Of a stretch of DNA of 64,000 bases, positions 12,205-25,900 are shown one piece after another; the first letter of the stretch is position 1; each line of letters opens with the position of its first letter. The notes below the pieces were generated by a model. That model was not told the origin of the DNA and did no database searches. It saw only the letters and a program-made list of their open reading frames with translations. Both the position numbers and the translations under genes were made by a program. This DNA is from Aricia agestis (lineage: Eukaryota > Arthropoda > Insecta > Lepidoptera > Lycaenidae), in NCBI RefSeq assembly GCF_905147365.1, contig NC_056418.1, forward strand, positions 7,315,262 through 7,379,261, given 5' to 3'.

Positions 12205-12705
12205 GGTCCGTTACAGTTCTTGCAATCTACGAGTGCGCGGCGCCCTTAGTTGTGTGATTGACCATATCTATACACGCGTACATGGCTCGCTCGCTACAGG
12301 TACGCACACTAACGAAAATGTCTATTCACAATACTACAAATAAAGGCTACGCGCGCTCGTAGATTATTTTTTTATTTTTTATTTTATGAAACAAGGGGGC
12401 AAACGAGCAAACGGGTCACCTGATGGAAAGCAACTTCCGACGCCCATGGACACTTGCAGCATCAGAAGAGCTGCAAGTGCGTTGCCGGCCTTTTAAGAGG
12501 GAATAGGGTAATAGGGGAGGGAAGGGAATAGGGTAGGGGATTGGGCCTCCGATAAACTCACTCACTCACTCGGCGAAACACAGCGCAAGCGCTCTTTCAC
12601 GCCTGTTTTCTGTGAGAACGTGGTATTTCTCCGGTCGAGCCGGCCCATTCGTGCCGAAGCATGGCTTTCCCACGTATAAAGATGAAATTGCAAGAACTAT
12701 AGTAT
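12205..12705. mobile_element. MITE split by a nested repeat
   Basis: GTTCTTGCAATCTACGAGTG at the left pairs with CGCTCGTAGATT (to 12365) and ATTGCAAGAACT (after 12690). The repeat at 12366-12675 was inserted near the right end. Confidence 0.65.
12366..12675. repeat. Dispersed repeat (GGGGGCAAACGAGCAAACGG type), copy 1
   Basis: Shares nearly its full length with 38410-38755, including GTGCGTTGCCGGCCTTTTAA, a GGGAATAGGG minisatellite and GGTATTTCTCCGGTCGA. Class unassigned. Confidence 0.75.
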
Positions 12706-13103
12706 TGTAGAATGTGCGTGTATCCTTACATTATCATCGCTCCGTACCAGGAACTGACGTAAAGTAGCCATTTCGAATTATTAACATAAATTAATGATCT
12801 TGTTTAACATAGTAAATATTCTTAATCTTGTATAATGAACGTGTTATTTTTTTCTCTGTTAACAATAAAATTAATTCAATGGATCATTAAAATAATACCA
12901 TTAGATATTATAATCATTTATAACAACCAATTATAACTATAAAGATAACTTCATTATGAATGTGGGAACATCGCTGAAGTTCAAGCGAAAAAAAATCTAT
13001 TTTGGTACCTATTATCTTATATCGAAGATGCGTAAGTTGTATGTGAGGGGTTTGTCCGGTACACCGCGGGATCACAAGCAAATACTTTAAATGTAACGAT
13101 TTA

Positions 13104-13433
13104 GGGCCCTTCCACACGACGTTTTTACGCTCGTTTGTATCGATACAAACGCAATTTGAACGCTCAGGCCTCAGCAAACGCAAGGAAGCCGACACGTTTT
13201 AAACTTCATATCTGCCAAAACGTGATGAAAACGCGCAGAAGACGAGCGCATCAGAAATGCGTGTCGTCAGTGCGCAAAAAATACGTCGTGTGCAAAGGTT
13301 CTTATTTTCACCGCCCCATCCGCTAAATTTTAAAACTTTATATGTCCCAAAACGCGATGAAAACGCGCAGAAGCCAAGCGCGTCAGAAACGCGCGTCGTC
13401 GGCGCACAAAAAATACGTCGTGTGGAAGGGCCC
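13104..13433. mobile_element. PIF/Harbinger-like MITE with internal duplication
   Basis: Ends GGGCCCTTCCACACGACG and complement, TTA on both sides. Interior holds two about 110-base copies (13197 and 13328) of a block with GATGAAAACGCGCAGAAG and CAAAAAATACGTCGTGTG. Confidence 0.8.
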
Positions 13434-13564
13434 TTATTCACATAGCGGCGCGTTCTCGCCGTCATTTACAATCAATTTCTTATGATCTCGCGATATAGCC
13501 GCCAATCCGCGCGTGCAGGCGGACGAATATAAATCGAGAATAACGACGTTTTCCACGAGTCTCA

Positions 13565-13752
13565 GAGCGCATTCGCACTACGCCCGATCCGAACCCGATC
13601 CGTACCCGTGAAAATATGCTCCGGAGCGGATGTAGAATTGTTTCTATGATAGCTTTCGCACGAAATCCGACTTCGGATACCTCACTTTACTCCGTCATCC
13701 GTGTATCTCGGGTTCGAATCGGATTCGGAGCGGACGTAGTGCGAAAGCGCTC
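13565..13752. mobile_element. Short MITE
   Basis: GAGCGCATTCGCACTACG/CGTAGTGCGAAAGCGCTC ends with TCA on both flanks. Lies 79 bases from GRK exon 4. Confidence 0.7.
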
Positions 13753-13830
13753 TCAGTAGTTCTCAATTCTGATTAAAACTTTCTCCATGTCATGTTAATA
13801 TCTTAAAATGTTATAAAAAACAGTACTCAC

Positions 13831-13932
13831 GTGAGAATGTGCTAATAGTTCCTTCATAATAAAATTATCATAAATATCCCTAGCGATCCTCCGCCTCTCG
13901 TCGACGCATTCTTGTTTCTCGAATAATTTAAT
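13831..13932 (-). CDS. Gprk1: GRK exon 4
   Basis: 102 bases, 34 codons, encoding IKLFEKQ, ERRRIARDIYDNFIMKEL and LAHSH. Acceptor TTTTCAG, donor CAC/GTGAGT. Confidence 0.94.
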
Positions 13933-16900
13933 CTGAAAACAAAACCAAATGTTACGACTTAGGACAGCAATATGACCTATTAACTATTAAAAATTTCTTC
14001 GAGTTGGGCGATGTTGGTTCAAAATAATTACGAAGCTGTCTAAAGTATTCCATTGATATCAATCATGGGAATTTTTTAACGAATACGCCCCTCTACCTGT
14101 TAGTAATATTCATATTATACGTGTATGGGACTTACGTGGAGATGTCGCATAAAGCTCAACTGTTTATGCCGTACGGGTCGTGAGAAACCAACTAACATAC
14201 ACATTACACATAATACTTATTAGATATTAGTCCTAGTAATTGAAACCTTTTTTCACAATTTAAATCCATATTTTAAAATTAAATTGCAAATAAGAACTTA
14301 CCTCTTCATAAAACTTTAACTGTGGTACAGGTTCGTCTGACGTTTGTTCACAAAATTCCTTAAATAATAGGTAACCTGCAACAAGGATTTGAATTAGGTA
14401 ATTCTCCGATACACCTCTACAATCATGATTCATGAACATTGAGGCATTGACCATACACTGCGATGGTTAACTACATAATTGTTATCTTATATCTTTAAAC
14501 GAGCAATTCTTGTATATATATATTTATAATTGGAATCTCGGAATCGGCTCCAACGATTTTCATGAAATTTAGTATATAGGGGGTTTCGGGGGCGATAAAT
14601 CGATCTAGCTAGAAATCATTCATAGAAAATGTATTTTTATTCGTGTTTTATCGATAACCGATAAACTGAAAAATATGACTCTTCCTGACATCTATTGGCG
14701 AATAATAATGCTATTTTGTGAGTTTAACGTTGTTAGTGGCGGCCGAAAAGGAAGATCTTCCGACCGAGCGAGATAGCATGCTCGGTCAGGCCGAAGCCCA
14801 CTGACGTCATTTCAGACGTTGTATATATCTTGCCGTTCTCCGAAACTTTGTTGAATGTTAGGCGAATTGTGGGTACCGCCACATCACTCCCCCCCGAAGA
14901 CCTGTGGTATTCTTCGATGCGCTTGTGTTATCAGGTGTGGGCCGAAACTACGCGTGCAATGACCAGGGGAGGGACCCCGTGCTCTGCTTGCTGACCGGTC
15001 GTTGTAGCCTATGGCTGCCCCGTTCAAGCCAGACGCGGGTTCGACCGGCGCGGACCTCCAACGCGGCTTATGGTCGAGGCGACCCGGTTATGCTTGATGT
15101 CTGCTGACGTGGTGCGGAGGGGCGGGGAGTGTTGATGATGATTCATGTCCAGAAGGATGCGTGTTCTTGTCGGTGGTCACCAATTTAACGTTGCTAGTGG
15201 CGGCCGAAAAGGAAGATCTTCCGACCGAGCGAGATAGCATGCTCGGTCAGGCCGAAGCCCACTGACGTCATTTCAGACGTTGTATATATCTTGCCGTTCT
15301 ACGAAACTTCGATAGCGCGATGCAGGAATGTTAGGCGAATTGTGGGTACCGCCACATGAGCAACTAATTGCTTTAACGACACAACAACAGCTAAAGCTAT
15401 TCCAGCAGATGGCGTTGTTAAGTAACACGAAGCAATGAGTGTTTGCTATACCGAGCAAAGCTCGGTCATCCAGGTACTATTATATTTAACTTGCTACGCG
15501 CTCATCACGCCTTAATAAAACAAAATAAATATTATTCACCCAGAACGTATGTTAGGTAAAGCCGATTCAGTAGCTCTACTGCTTGTTTTTAAACGATTTT
15601 TACTAAAAACAACCTCGCTTATTATCCATCCTTAAACGCAAACTCCTACCAAAATATTTCGTCCCCAAAATCTCCTTTGCTAAATCCATCAGCCGTTTGA
15701 CGCAAACTGCATCTATCGGCACGTGGAGATAGTCAATACTGCTCATTTGATCACCTCTGTGTCGTGTTTAATCAGGTAATGCGTTCTGCGGATGTGCCGA
15801 TTGAACGGGGCCGGGAGTATTGTTCGGATGGTACAGTGATTCCCGCAGTGGTGCAAGTGTCCCCCAGGGGTGCACGGGAGACCCGACGGGGGTCTAAGCT
15901 GGGCTTGTACCAAAACGCAAGTTACTTATAAGCCAAGGTCGACAACGGTGAGCAACCGTGAAAACCCTTTGATAATAATATATAGGGTGTAACAAAACAA
16001 AGTGATGTACTCGTACACGACGTATGACTTATGAGTGCCCTGTGAAAGTAGCAGCGCTTAAAGAGTAACTTTTGCCCTTGCAAATCACAAAAAAATACTT
16101 TTTCAGTGGTGACTGGTGCCATTTTCACAGTATACGCAATAGAAGGGACACATACACACCCTAAATATTATCAATTTGTTTTGTTATACCCTGTATATCT
16201 CAGGGAGCCCGAGGTACATGCTAAAACTTTCTTTAAACTGCAAATAATCAGAAGGAGTAGGGAATATGAAGGCAAGAGGTGTGAGAAAATAAAAAGTTTT
16301 GTTTTTTAACAAAAGAGTTTGGGAACCAGTGAGATGGAACGAGATCATCCCCGATATCGGCTGCAGTATGCAATCAACCGGAACACGCCCGGACAGAAAT
16401 TCAACGTGTGCGGTACATAGATACCCTATCGCTATTACAACGGGTATTCAACTCTGGTGTACACGGGTAAAAGGTTCGACACGAGTACCCTAATAGGGAA
16501 TGTTACGCAAAGGTTGTAGCAGAGGACGCTACCAGCATGTTCAGTAAATAATCCGACCAATAAAAAGAAAAAAATATAAGGGACACATACAAACCCTAAA
16601 GTGTCATCACTTTGTATTGTGACATCCTGTATAAAGTAATAACAGGTATCGTTTTTTTTTTCTCAGGAACTTGCACGAGAAGTATAGGTACTCCGATGAC
16701 ATAATAGCGTTGTAACTTTTCCAAGAGATAAAAGGTTTAAAAACATTAAACATAATCTAATGTACGTGCGGTGGATCTCTGTTGACGTGAACCAGAACAA
16801 GAAGTGATTTTATGACTGGACACCCCTTTAAGGAGTGAGCACACTGAGACGGGCCGTGCCGGGGCTCAGCGTACCACTCATCGCAAAAATCCGCCTCCAT

Positions 16901-19900
16901 ACAATTTGTATGGAAGCGGAAATCCGCTGCGCCCCGACACAGTGTGCGATACGCGCATCCGCTTCCATACAAATTGTATGGAGGCGGATTTTTGCGATGA
17001 GCCCCGACACGCTGAGCCCCGGCACGGCCCGTCTCAGTGTGCTCACTCCTTTACAGTGTCAACATTATTTTATTTCTAAGTAATTTTAATTTTACATAAT
17101 ATTTTTTATCCTCTATGGGTACATTTATTCCTGAAATAAAGACCTTTTATTTATTTATAAAATACCTACTAGCGATCCGCCCGGCGTCGCACGGGTATAA
17201 AAAATATAGCCACTGAAAAAATGATTAAAATGATGCCTATGCTATGCCTAGCCTAAGCCTATGATCCTTCACGTGGTCTACTTCCTATCTGTGCCAAATA
17301 ACATAGTAATTGCTCCAGTGGTTCGCGAGATAAGCTCTTTCAAATAATTTCCCCCGTTTTTTCCACATTCTCCTATTAGTCTTAGCGTGATAAAAAGCGT
17401 GGCCTATAGCCTTCCTCAATAAATGGGCTATATAACACTGAAATAATTTTTCAAATCGGACCAGTTATAGTTCCAATGATTAGCGCGTTCAAGTTAGCCC
17501 TTTCAAATAATTTTCCCCGTTTTTTCCACATTTTCCTCTATTTCTTCGCTCCTATTAGTCTTAGCGTAATAAAATATAGCCTATAGCCTTCCTCGATAAA
17601 TGAGCTATCTAACACTGAAAGAATCATGAAAATCCGTTGCGTAGTTTTAAAGATTAAAGGGAACAAAGGGACATGAGGGAAAAAAAGTGACTTTGTTTTA
17701 TAATAAGTACTAGCTGTTGCCCGCGACTTCGTCCGCGTGAACTTCAGTTTATAGCGCGCGATGTCAATAAAATTGGTGTCAAAAGCTTTTAAAAAAAACC
17801 CTGGTACCCCTTAAATCAAAACAGCTGTGCAGTGTGCACATAATATTTAAGTTTTTTTTTAATTAAACTTTATACTTTATGCCAAATTTTAAAGCTTATT
17901 TAGCCCCCCAATTAAGTACACAACTTTACCCATAAACTATTTATCATTGATAGGTTTAAGGTTACGTTACTGCATAGGTAGATAAAGTACTGAGTTATTT
18001 AATAACGTAAAAAGAACATTCGAAAAAGATCGAAACTCGAATGTAAGATACCACCTCTTATAGAAAGAGGTCTGAGCAAGCGTCAGCGCCATGTAGGAGA
18101 CGCACGGCGCCATCTATTATGAATTTTTGGAACTAACTTAATTTGAAGAAATTTACGCATTTCCACCCCCTTACAACCCTTTTTTCCAGTAAAAAAGTAG
18201 TCTATGTCCTTTCTCAGGCTTTAGACTATCTGTATACCAAATTTCATTCCAATCGGTTCGGTAGTTTTGGCGTGAAAGCGAGACAGACAGACACAGAGAT
18301 ACTTTCGCATTTATAATATTAAGTAGTATAGATAGACATGTCACTCTACCAGTCTACCTTATATTAAAAATAAAACAATATTATTATGTTCGATTAAATA
18401 GGTTTGTAGTAAACTTTACCAACATAAGTTGGGTGACCGTGTCGGAATCAGAATCCCACGACGACGTCACTCCTTTAATACCTTTACGCGATCTTCGGAT
18501 GATTTGAATAATACATAATTGCGTTTTTACTTTGTACCACTTCCGTGTTTAAAAAATTACAGTTAATGGAATCAGGCATTACTTTGCGGAAATCCATAGT
18601 TTAAATTTAGTTTGTTATTATTTTTAGCAATATTCCGCGAAAACAAATTATAACAAATGACGTTTCACGTTTCAAATAAAAAATTATAACAAATGACGTT
18701 TCACGTTTCATGACGCAGTTATTTACGAGTTTAGGTCAATCGGCCTAGTACGATAATTGATGTAAGTACGTAAATATTATCAATATTAGTAGCCAATTTG
18801 ATGGCACAAATTGTTGTGATTAACATTCGTGTTGGCATTACTATAATGACAACTTGGGCGATTTAAGTAAATTGGATGTGTTTAGGTTTAGGCAAATGTC
18901 ATCCACATGCAAAACCAGTAACTTTATGGATTCATCTTTTTAAGTTTCTCGATTTTACAGCAGTGCAGGAATTACCAGTTCATGCAAAAAACCTCCGACG
19001 GTCATGTACATGCTACGGTCTATCGGAGAGGTCCTACTGTGCAGGAATGCCGGCGCAGGTAGACCGGAACGCAGTGCAGTTTTTTGAGCCTGCGCAGGCG
19101 ACTAGCGCAAAATCGAAAACCAATTATTATTTCTTGTGACACCTGCGCAGGCATAACTGCACAGGTTAACCTGTCTCCGGTAGACCGTAGCGTAGAGCGA
19201 AATGTGTATGGGTATAGTGTTATAGACCTATGCTGTTCTTTAAGCCTGCGCAGGCTACCGGCGCAAAATCGAAAACCAATTCTTTCGTGTGACACCTGCG
19301 CCGGTGCACAGGTGGACCTCTCCGGTAGACCGTAGCGTGTATGACAGCCATTAGAAAAAAAACTCTTTCTTTGACAGTCTTGCTAAACGTGCAGTCGTAA
19401 TCCCTTCTCATCGGGGTAATAAAGTATTTCTCGTTACGTACCGACAGGCCTGTTTCAACTCGAGTCCCAGTAGCGCCGATAAATTTATTTACTAGCACGG
19501 AGTGGAGCAGTAAAGTCCTCAGCACAAATATCGACTATCACTAATACTCCACGATATTGTCTGTAGCGACCTCATTACTTTTTATCGTAGCGAAATGTAA
19601 ATCGGAATCGTAGCGAAATGTAAAAAAAGTAGCTGTCCGGTGTGCAAAAAAAGGGGAAGACCAGTGCAAAATATATTTAAAGCTTTTATTTTCAGGCAAA
19701 CCGCATTAAAGATATATTTTAGAAAGTTCGATTTCCAAAACTGAGTCACGAGTGTCGACTATCACAACACAACAGCTTGTGCTGGTAACGAACATAAAAA
19801 CAAATGTATAAAATACTCAAAATTCGCTTGACGTCACCGTCTTTGTAGCCAGTGCTCGAATTGAAGAAAAAATCCGTTATAAAGAGGCACTCGAGTACCG

Positions 19901-22900
19901 CTCAAACAGTTCAGGGGCATGGAATTTTACTTATTTTTGTTGGCAGGGAGAAAGCGACAAAGTAAGGTAATAATCGCTTTTAAGTCACACACTAGCTATT
20001 TGACCGAGCTTCGCTCGGTATTCGATAAAACACGAATAAAATGACATTTTCTAAAAATTATTCCTAGCTAGATCGATTTATCGCCCCCGAAACCCCCTAT
20101 ATACTAAATTTCATGAAAATCGTTGGAGCCGATTCCGAGATTCCAATTATATACATAATATATACAAGAATTGCTCGTTTAAAGATATAAGATATTAGTC
20201 TTTTTCACGAAAGAAGTCCCATAGACGCGGCGCTGTAGTCGTATTATAAGATCATGCTAGCATTATTTTTAGGCATTAGAACAAATTAAATCTGCTATTC
20301 TCTTTCACAAAAGTCATTAACTACGAGTATAATATTTTCTCGGGTAACACTTTTTCCAACTCTAGGGGTTGTAGAGAAAAATTTAGTTTAATTAGTTCCA
20401 CTATTTGCCGCTTCTTTCGTGAAATGCACTCTATCTATAATATAGTTAGAAGGTATTGTCAGAATCGTTCTTTATTATATTTACTAGAGATCGCCCAATG
20501 GTCGAAATTCGACCGGACTACTACCTATATTTTGTAAAAAAATATTGACTTTATCATATTTTTTTCAACTCTTGTCTCTGGGACTCGGCTGATCTCAGAC
20601 TGGTCGTGTAAGCATTGTCTAATAGTATCTCAGATTCAATAAAAAAAAACTATAATCCATTTTCAATTTGTCACCTTGTTGTCAACAGACTTCAACCATA
20701 AATAAAAGAGTATAATTCGTATGTATAGGCTTCTCACTCAAAAATCTGTCATTTTTCCTAGTGTGTGTGTTGTAGTGTGTGTAATGTTTTATTTGTTAAA
20801 AAAAATATGATAAAAGCATAATTTCAAAATAATATTAGCTCCATGCACTCCTTCACCATATAAACTATAACTGTGCAAAATTTCATTCACCTACGTTTCC
20901 CCATTTTTCGTCATAAGGGATACGAAGTTTTTGGCTCACGTTGTGTCCCCACGTCAGATAAAAATAGCTTATTTTCGTAGCTCTCCCCAATATTGCCCGT
21001 CTAGAATGTCACACGTGTGACTTTAGGGGAGGGGGCCAGGCCCCCCTCATTGTTTATTTCCAAACCAACTAGCAACAGACTAGTTATAGCCACGATTAAA
21101 CTACCATGGTCTTAACCAGACCAGTAGCTTAGACCCTTTCAAAAAAAAAAAAAAAAAAAAAAAATGGCTCACGTATTAATATATAGATTATAAATAATTG
21201 AGACTCAGAGTCTAGAATGTCAGTTTAAAAAAAATTATAATCTCAAAGTAGTAAATCTTAGCATGGAGAGCGTCCCGACGCAAGCCTGGCGTGTTACATG
21301 TTGGTGATGACTGATGATCAAAACGAAACAAAGTCAGAAAAATGCTTTACCCATACACATCCCGTCGGAAATCCGACGTCGCGTCGACTCGTGTAATATA
21401 AAGTTTTAAACATTCGGATCTAAGACAGTAGGCATCGTGATTGATCGAGAATACTACCGTATTGACTCAACGATACGCCAATTTCCTTTTTCGTCCGCGT
21501 GAGTTGTTGTTCACATCAACACAGGTTGTTCGCTTTGTCCTAGAGGTCTAAATCCCAATGCTATTAACTCGCCAATTGAAGGTTTGCATCACTGTCGCTA
21601 ACTTGCTACCTTGCTTGAATGCATTTCCGTAAAGACCAAGAGCGAGCTAACTTAGCTAGTATAGAATTTGGAACCTTCGGTACGAGGGCTGCTATTTATG
21701 TATCCGGAACTGGCTACTTACAAGAACAATATTTAAAAAGTAATTACAACATTTGAAAATAGAACTCTTTGGTTGAAGAATACATTTTGTTTCATGTGAC
21801 TGTCAATTATTTTTCCATTGTGGCGTCATTTTGAAAATTGCGTGTCTTCATTTGCCATGGATTTAACGCGTGAACATTTTCGTGCAATGATTTACTACGA
21901 TTTTCGGCGTGGGCTAAATCAACAACAGTGCTTTATTCAACTCACCGCAACTTTTGGAGATGAAGCACCATCAAAAACCACTGTTTATCACTGGTACAGT
22001 GAGTTTAATCGTGGGCGGTCTATGCTCACGGATGAAAATAAAGAAGGTCGCCCAAAAACAGCTGTTGTCCCACAAAATATAGATGCTGTGCGGGAACTAA
22101 TAATGCGTGATCGTCATGTTACATATCGCGAGATAGAGGCGTCCTTAGGCATAAGTATGACGAGCATACATAAGATATTACACGAACATTTGGCTGTAAA
22201 AAAAATATGTTCGCGTTGGATTCCGCACAACTTGACAATCGATCAAAAACGGGCTCATGTCGATTGGTGCAAAAAAATGATAAAAAAATACAACCGTGGT
22301 ACGTCAAAAGCCGTTTATAATATCTACACAGGTGATGAATCTTGGATCTATGCATATGACCCCGAAACTAAACAACAGTCAACGGTGTGGGTGTTCCAAG
22401 ATGAGCCGAAACCAACAAAAGTTACTCGTGCAAAAAGTACTTTGAAGCAAATGGTCGCCTGTTTTTTTGTAATTAATGGACATGTGGCTACAGTGCCATT
22501 AGAGAATCGTAAAACGGTTAATTCTGAATGGTATACGACCATTTGTTTACCAGAAGTCTTTGAAGAAATAAGAAAGGACAACCGACAACGCAGAATCATA
22601 TTACATCACGACAATGCTAGCTGTCACACCTCAGCTGAAACAACTCAGTTTTTGGAGGGTCAAAAGATCGAATTGACTGGTCATCCGCCGTACAGCCCTG
22701 ATTTGGCACCTAACGATTTCTTTTTATTTCCATACGCGAAGAACAAATTACGTGGTCAACGTTTTTCGAGCCGCGAAGAGGCTGTTGATGCGTTCAAAAT
22801 GCACGTTTTGGAGATACCTCAATCAGAATGGAAAAGGTGCTATGAAAATTGGTTCCAGCGTATGCAAAAGTGTGTCGATCATCGCGGCGAATATTTTGAA

Positions 22901-25900
22901 AAGCAATAAAACCATATTAAATGATATATGTTTGTTTCTTTTTTTAATTCCGGATACATAAATAGCAGCCCTCGTACGTCCTAATGGAGCTAACAAAGAT
23001 TTGACGCTGGAAGGTTTTGTAGCGACTGCCGACTACGTCATGACTACTGACAATAAATTTATTAACAAACTAAATTACTACAAACAGTTTATATTACACC
23101 AAATGTTGCTTTTTCCTTTTAAGATAAGTAAAAATATTAAGTTTACAAATCATCCATTTTGAAGTTGTAGTTACTTCAAATTTCAATAGGTTATGAAATA
23201 AATTTAGCTCATAAACCTACGAATAATAAAATAAACCTTTGACTTCGACTGAAGGTGGTGACGTATTTGGCCAAAAATGGACCTATGGACTCTAATCAGC
23301 TCAAAATTCAAATGAATAAACACCACTCAGGATATTAAACGCGAGACCACATCCTTTACACTTAATAAAAATTAATTACTATTTTATCTCCACATCGAAA
23401 TTTTAATTAAACTAGCTGTCCCGGTGAACTTCGTGTCACTTTAAAACCTTCCCTGGATTTCTACGAATATTTTAAGACTAAAATCAGCCCAATCCGTTCA
23501 GCCGTTTTCGAGCTTTAGCGCGACTAACACATTTGGAAATCCATTTTTATATATAAGAAGAAGAAGATAAGAAGAAGATAATGTCGAAAACCGCAACCGT
23601 TAGGTACACAATTTCAAAACATAACGTAGACGTATTAAAAATAGGTCGGACGTCAGAATAATGATTATAAATCAACGTTAGAAGCATATCCCACAATGGG
23701 CATTGTCCAAAAAAAAAATCACATGTACTTTTTATATTTTTTTTTCGTTAAAATAATGTATTTTAAGAATATAAATTAAATAATTTTGAAATTCATTGGC
23801 TAGATTTTTCTTAATAATTTTTAGTTTCGCTGTGACGTCATCATCGGCCGTCAATTGACCTCTGCAAATGTTTTAAATTTCCTTTCAATCTTATTTATAA
23901 TGGCTGGTTCGTCAAATGCAAGTTCTCATTATGTGAAAGCTGATACGAGAAGCTTACCAAAAGTTCGAAACGTAATGTTGGTCGAATTTATTGCTAATGT
24001 AACGCCATTGAAGGTCAAACAAAGGTTAAACGTATTTATTCAAAAATATAAGTAACTAATGGGTATTTTTTTCGTTTATATACAGAAAAACGATCACTGA
24101 CCTTATTCCTCGAAATGTTTTTGTAATGAGCAAAATTAAAAAAAATGGACAATCCACATTGGAGACCTATGTTTTCAAATGTCCTAAAGTTTTTCTAACT
24201 GGCATTAGCCCACCAAACGTTCCGACCGCTAGAAGTCTAAGCCATGATTGACAGCGGTGACCACGAAAGCCTATTGACATCAGGGATTTCAAGTTAAAAG
24301 TGACTGGGTCTAACCGAAATTAATCGAAAGAATATAGGCGCATTTCAATTTTCGAGTCCTATTTCGGTGCGGACCTTCGGTAAACACTGCAGCTCCGGTA
24401 TAAAAATTGGAATGGACCGGCTGAGCTATTTTAACAAGCTTATGAAGCAATTTCCCCGTCCACTGCACATGCCAGCATTAACTATTGCCTTTCGATCTAC
24501 GACCTTAATAAGATTCTGTGCTCCAGATATTGATTGCTGAGATCTATTCCATAATTACTCAAGAGGACACATGGGATTTAGTGTATTTAAGTTTTTCATC
24601 ATCTTGGAAAGCAGTCCATAATGGGGATCCCGCCAAGCCAGAATATCGAATTTAATGTTTTTGTTTGTATAATTATACTGGTCAATGCCTAAAAACTAAT
24701 AGCTGTTTCTGTAAGAACTTTGTACCCTGATCATATGTGTCTATAGTTTTTATTATTCGTAGGTTTCTAAGTCTTTCTATCAGCTCAGGTTTTTAAGATA
24801 TTTCATTCCAAAGTTTGAGAAATCTCGAATTTTAGTCTATTTCGGAATCACTTTACAACTATTGAAATAATTTATTTTCATGAGTTTTGATAAAATATGT
24901 TTAGTAAATTTACAGTACATCTATTAATTAGATCTCAATTTAAATTGCATATTATTTTTTTTATTAAAATATGAGAGTTGAAAACTAAAATTTCTTTTTT
25001 CATACAAAAATTGTTAGTCCACATAGTATGAGCTAGTTAATGCATTTTAAAAGCTGTCATAACATTTGCATCGGGAAAATTAGCCATAACTCATTGAAAC
25101 AAGTTACATTCTCAATAAGAAGTGTCTCCCTCTGGTATACATTTATCAAAACTAATAAAAATGAATACTTTCAACTGCAATGTGATTCTGAAATAGACTA
25201 AAATGCGAGATTTTTTAAACTTTGGAATGAACAATCTTAAAAATCTGAGCTGATAGAAAGAAAACTTCTTAGAAACATAATATATCGTGCACACAAAACT
25301 CATATAGAAACTGCTATTAGTTTGCAGGCAGCAACATTTTTTTTCGATTTTGTTGACCTGTGTTATATTATAATATACGTGAAATGTACCACGCTCCTGT
25401 ATTATTACAACTGTGAACACTCAACACATATCTTATATATTTAAACGAGCAATTCTTGTATATAATAATAATAATAATCTTTATTTAAAACATTTAGCAT
25501 CTGTTACAATGTGTAGTTATAATATGACCTAGAAGTACAATACAGTTGTATATGAACTTACGAAAACAATAAATAATAGATTTTACACCATATTATATAA
25601 CTTTGGCGCCTGCACTAGGCTGAGCCTGTCCTGCAGATCACCAATATATTTTCCTTCTTTTAGACATATAGTTTAGTTAAGATTTAAATTAAAAAAACAG
25701 GTATAATATTTGAAGAACAAATAAAAGAGCCTCTGGCTACTCATTTTTATATATATAATTGGAATCTCGGAATCGGCTCCAACGATTTTCATGAAATTTA
25801 GTATATAGGGGGTTTCGGGGACGATAAATCGATCTAGCTAGGAATCATTTCTAGAAAATGTCATTTTCATCGGATACCGAGCAAAGCTCGGTCAAACAGC

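Noticed and set aside
16757..17083. Open frames with similar peptides on both strands
   Set aside because: Produced by the palindromic MITE at 16831-17050.
18644..18713. CRISPR-like or regulatory array
   Set aside because: Only two units of 37 bases in a eukaryotic genome; a simple tandem duplication.
22119..22599. Minus-strand open frames inside mariner copy 2
   Set aside because: Shadows of the transposase frame; the same shadows appear on the plus strand in copy 1.
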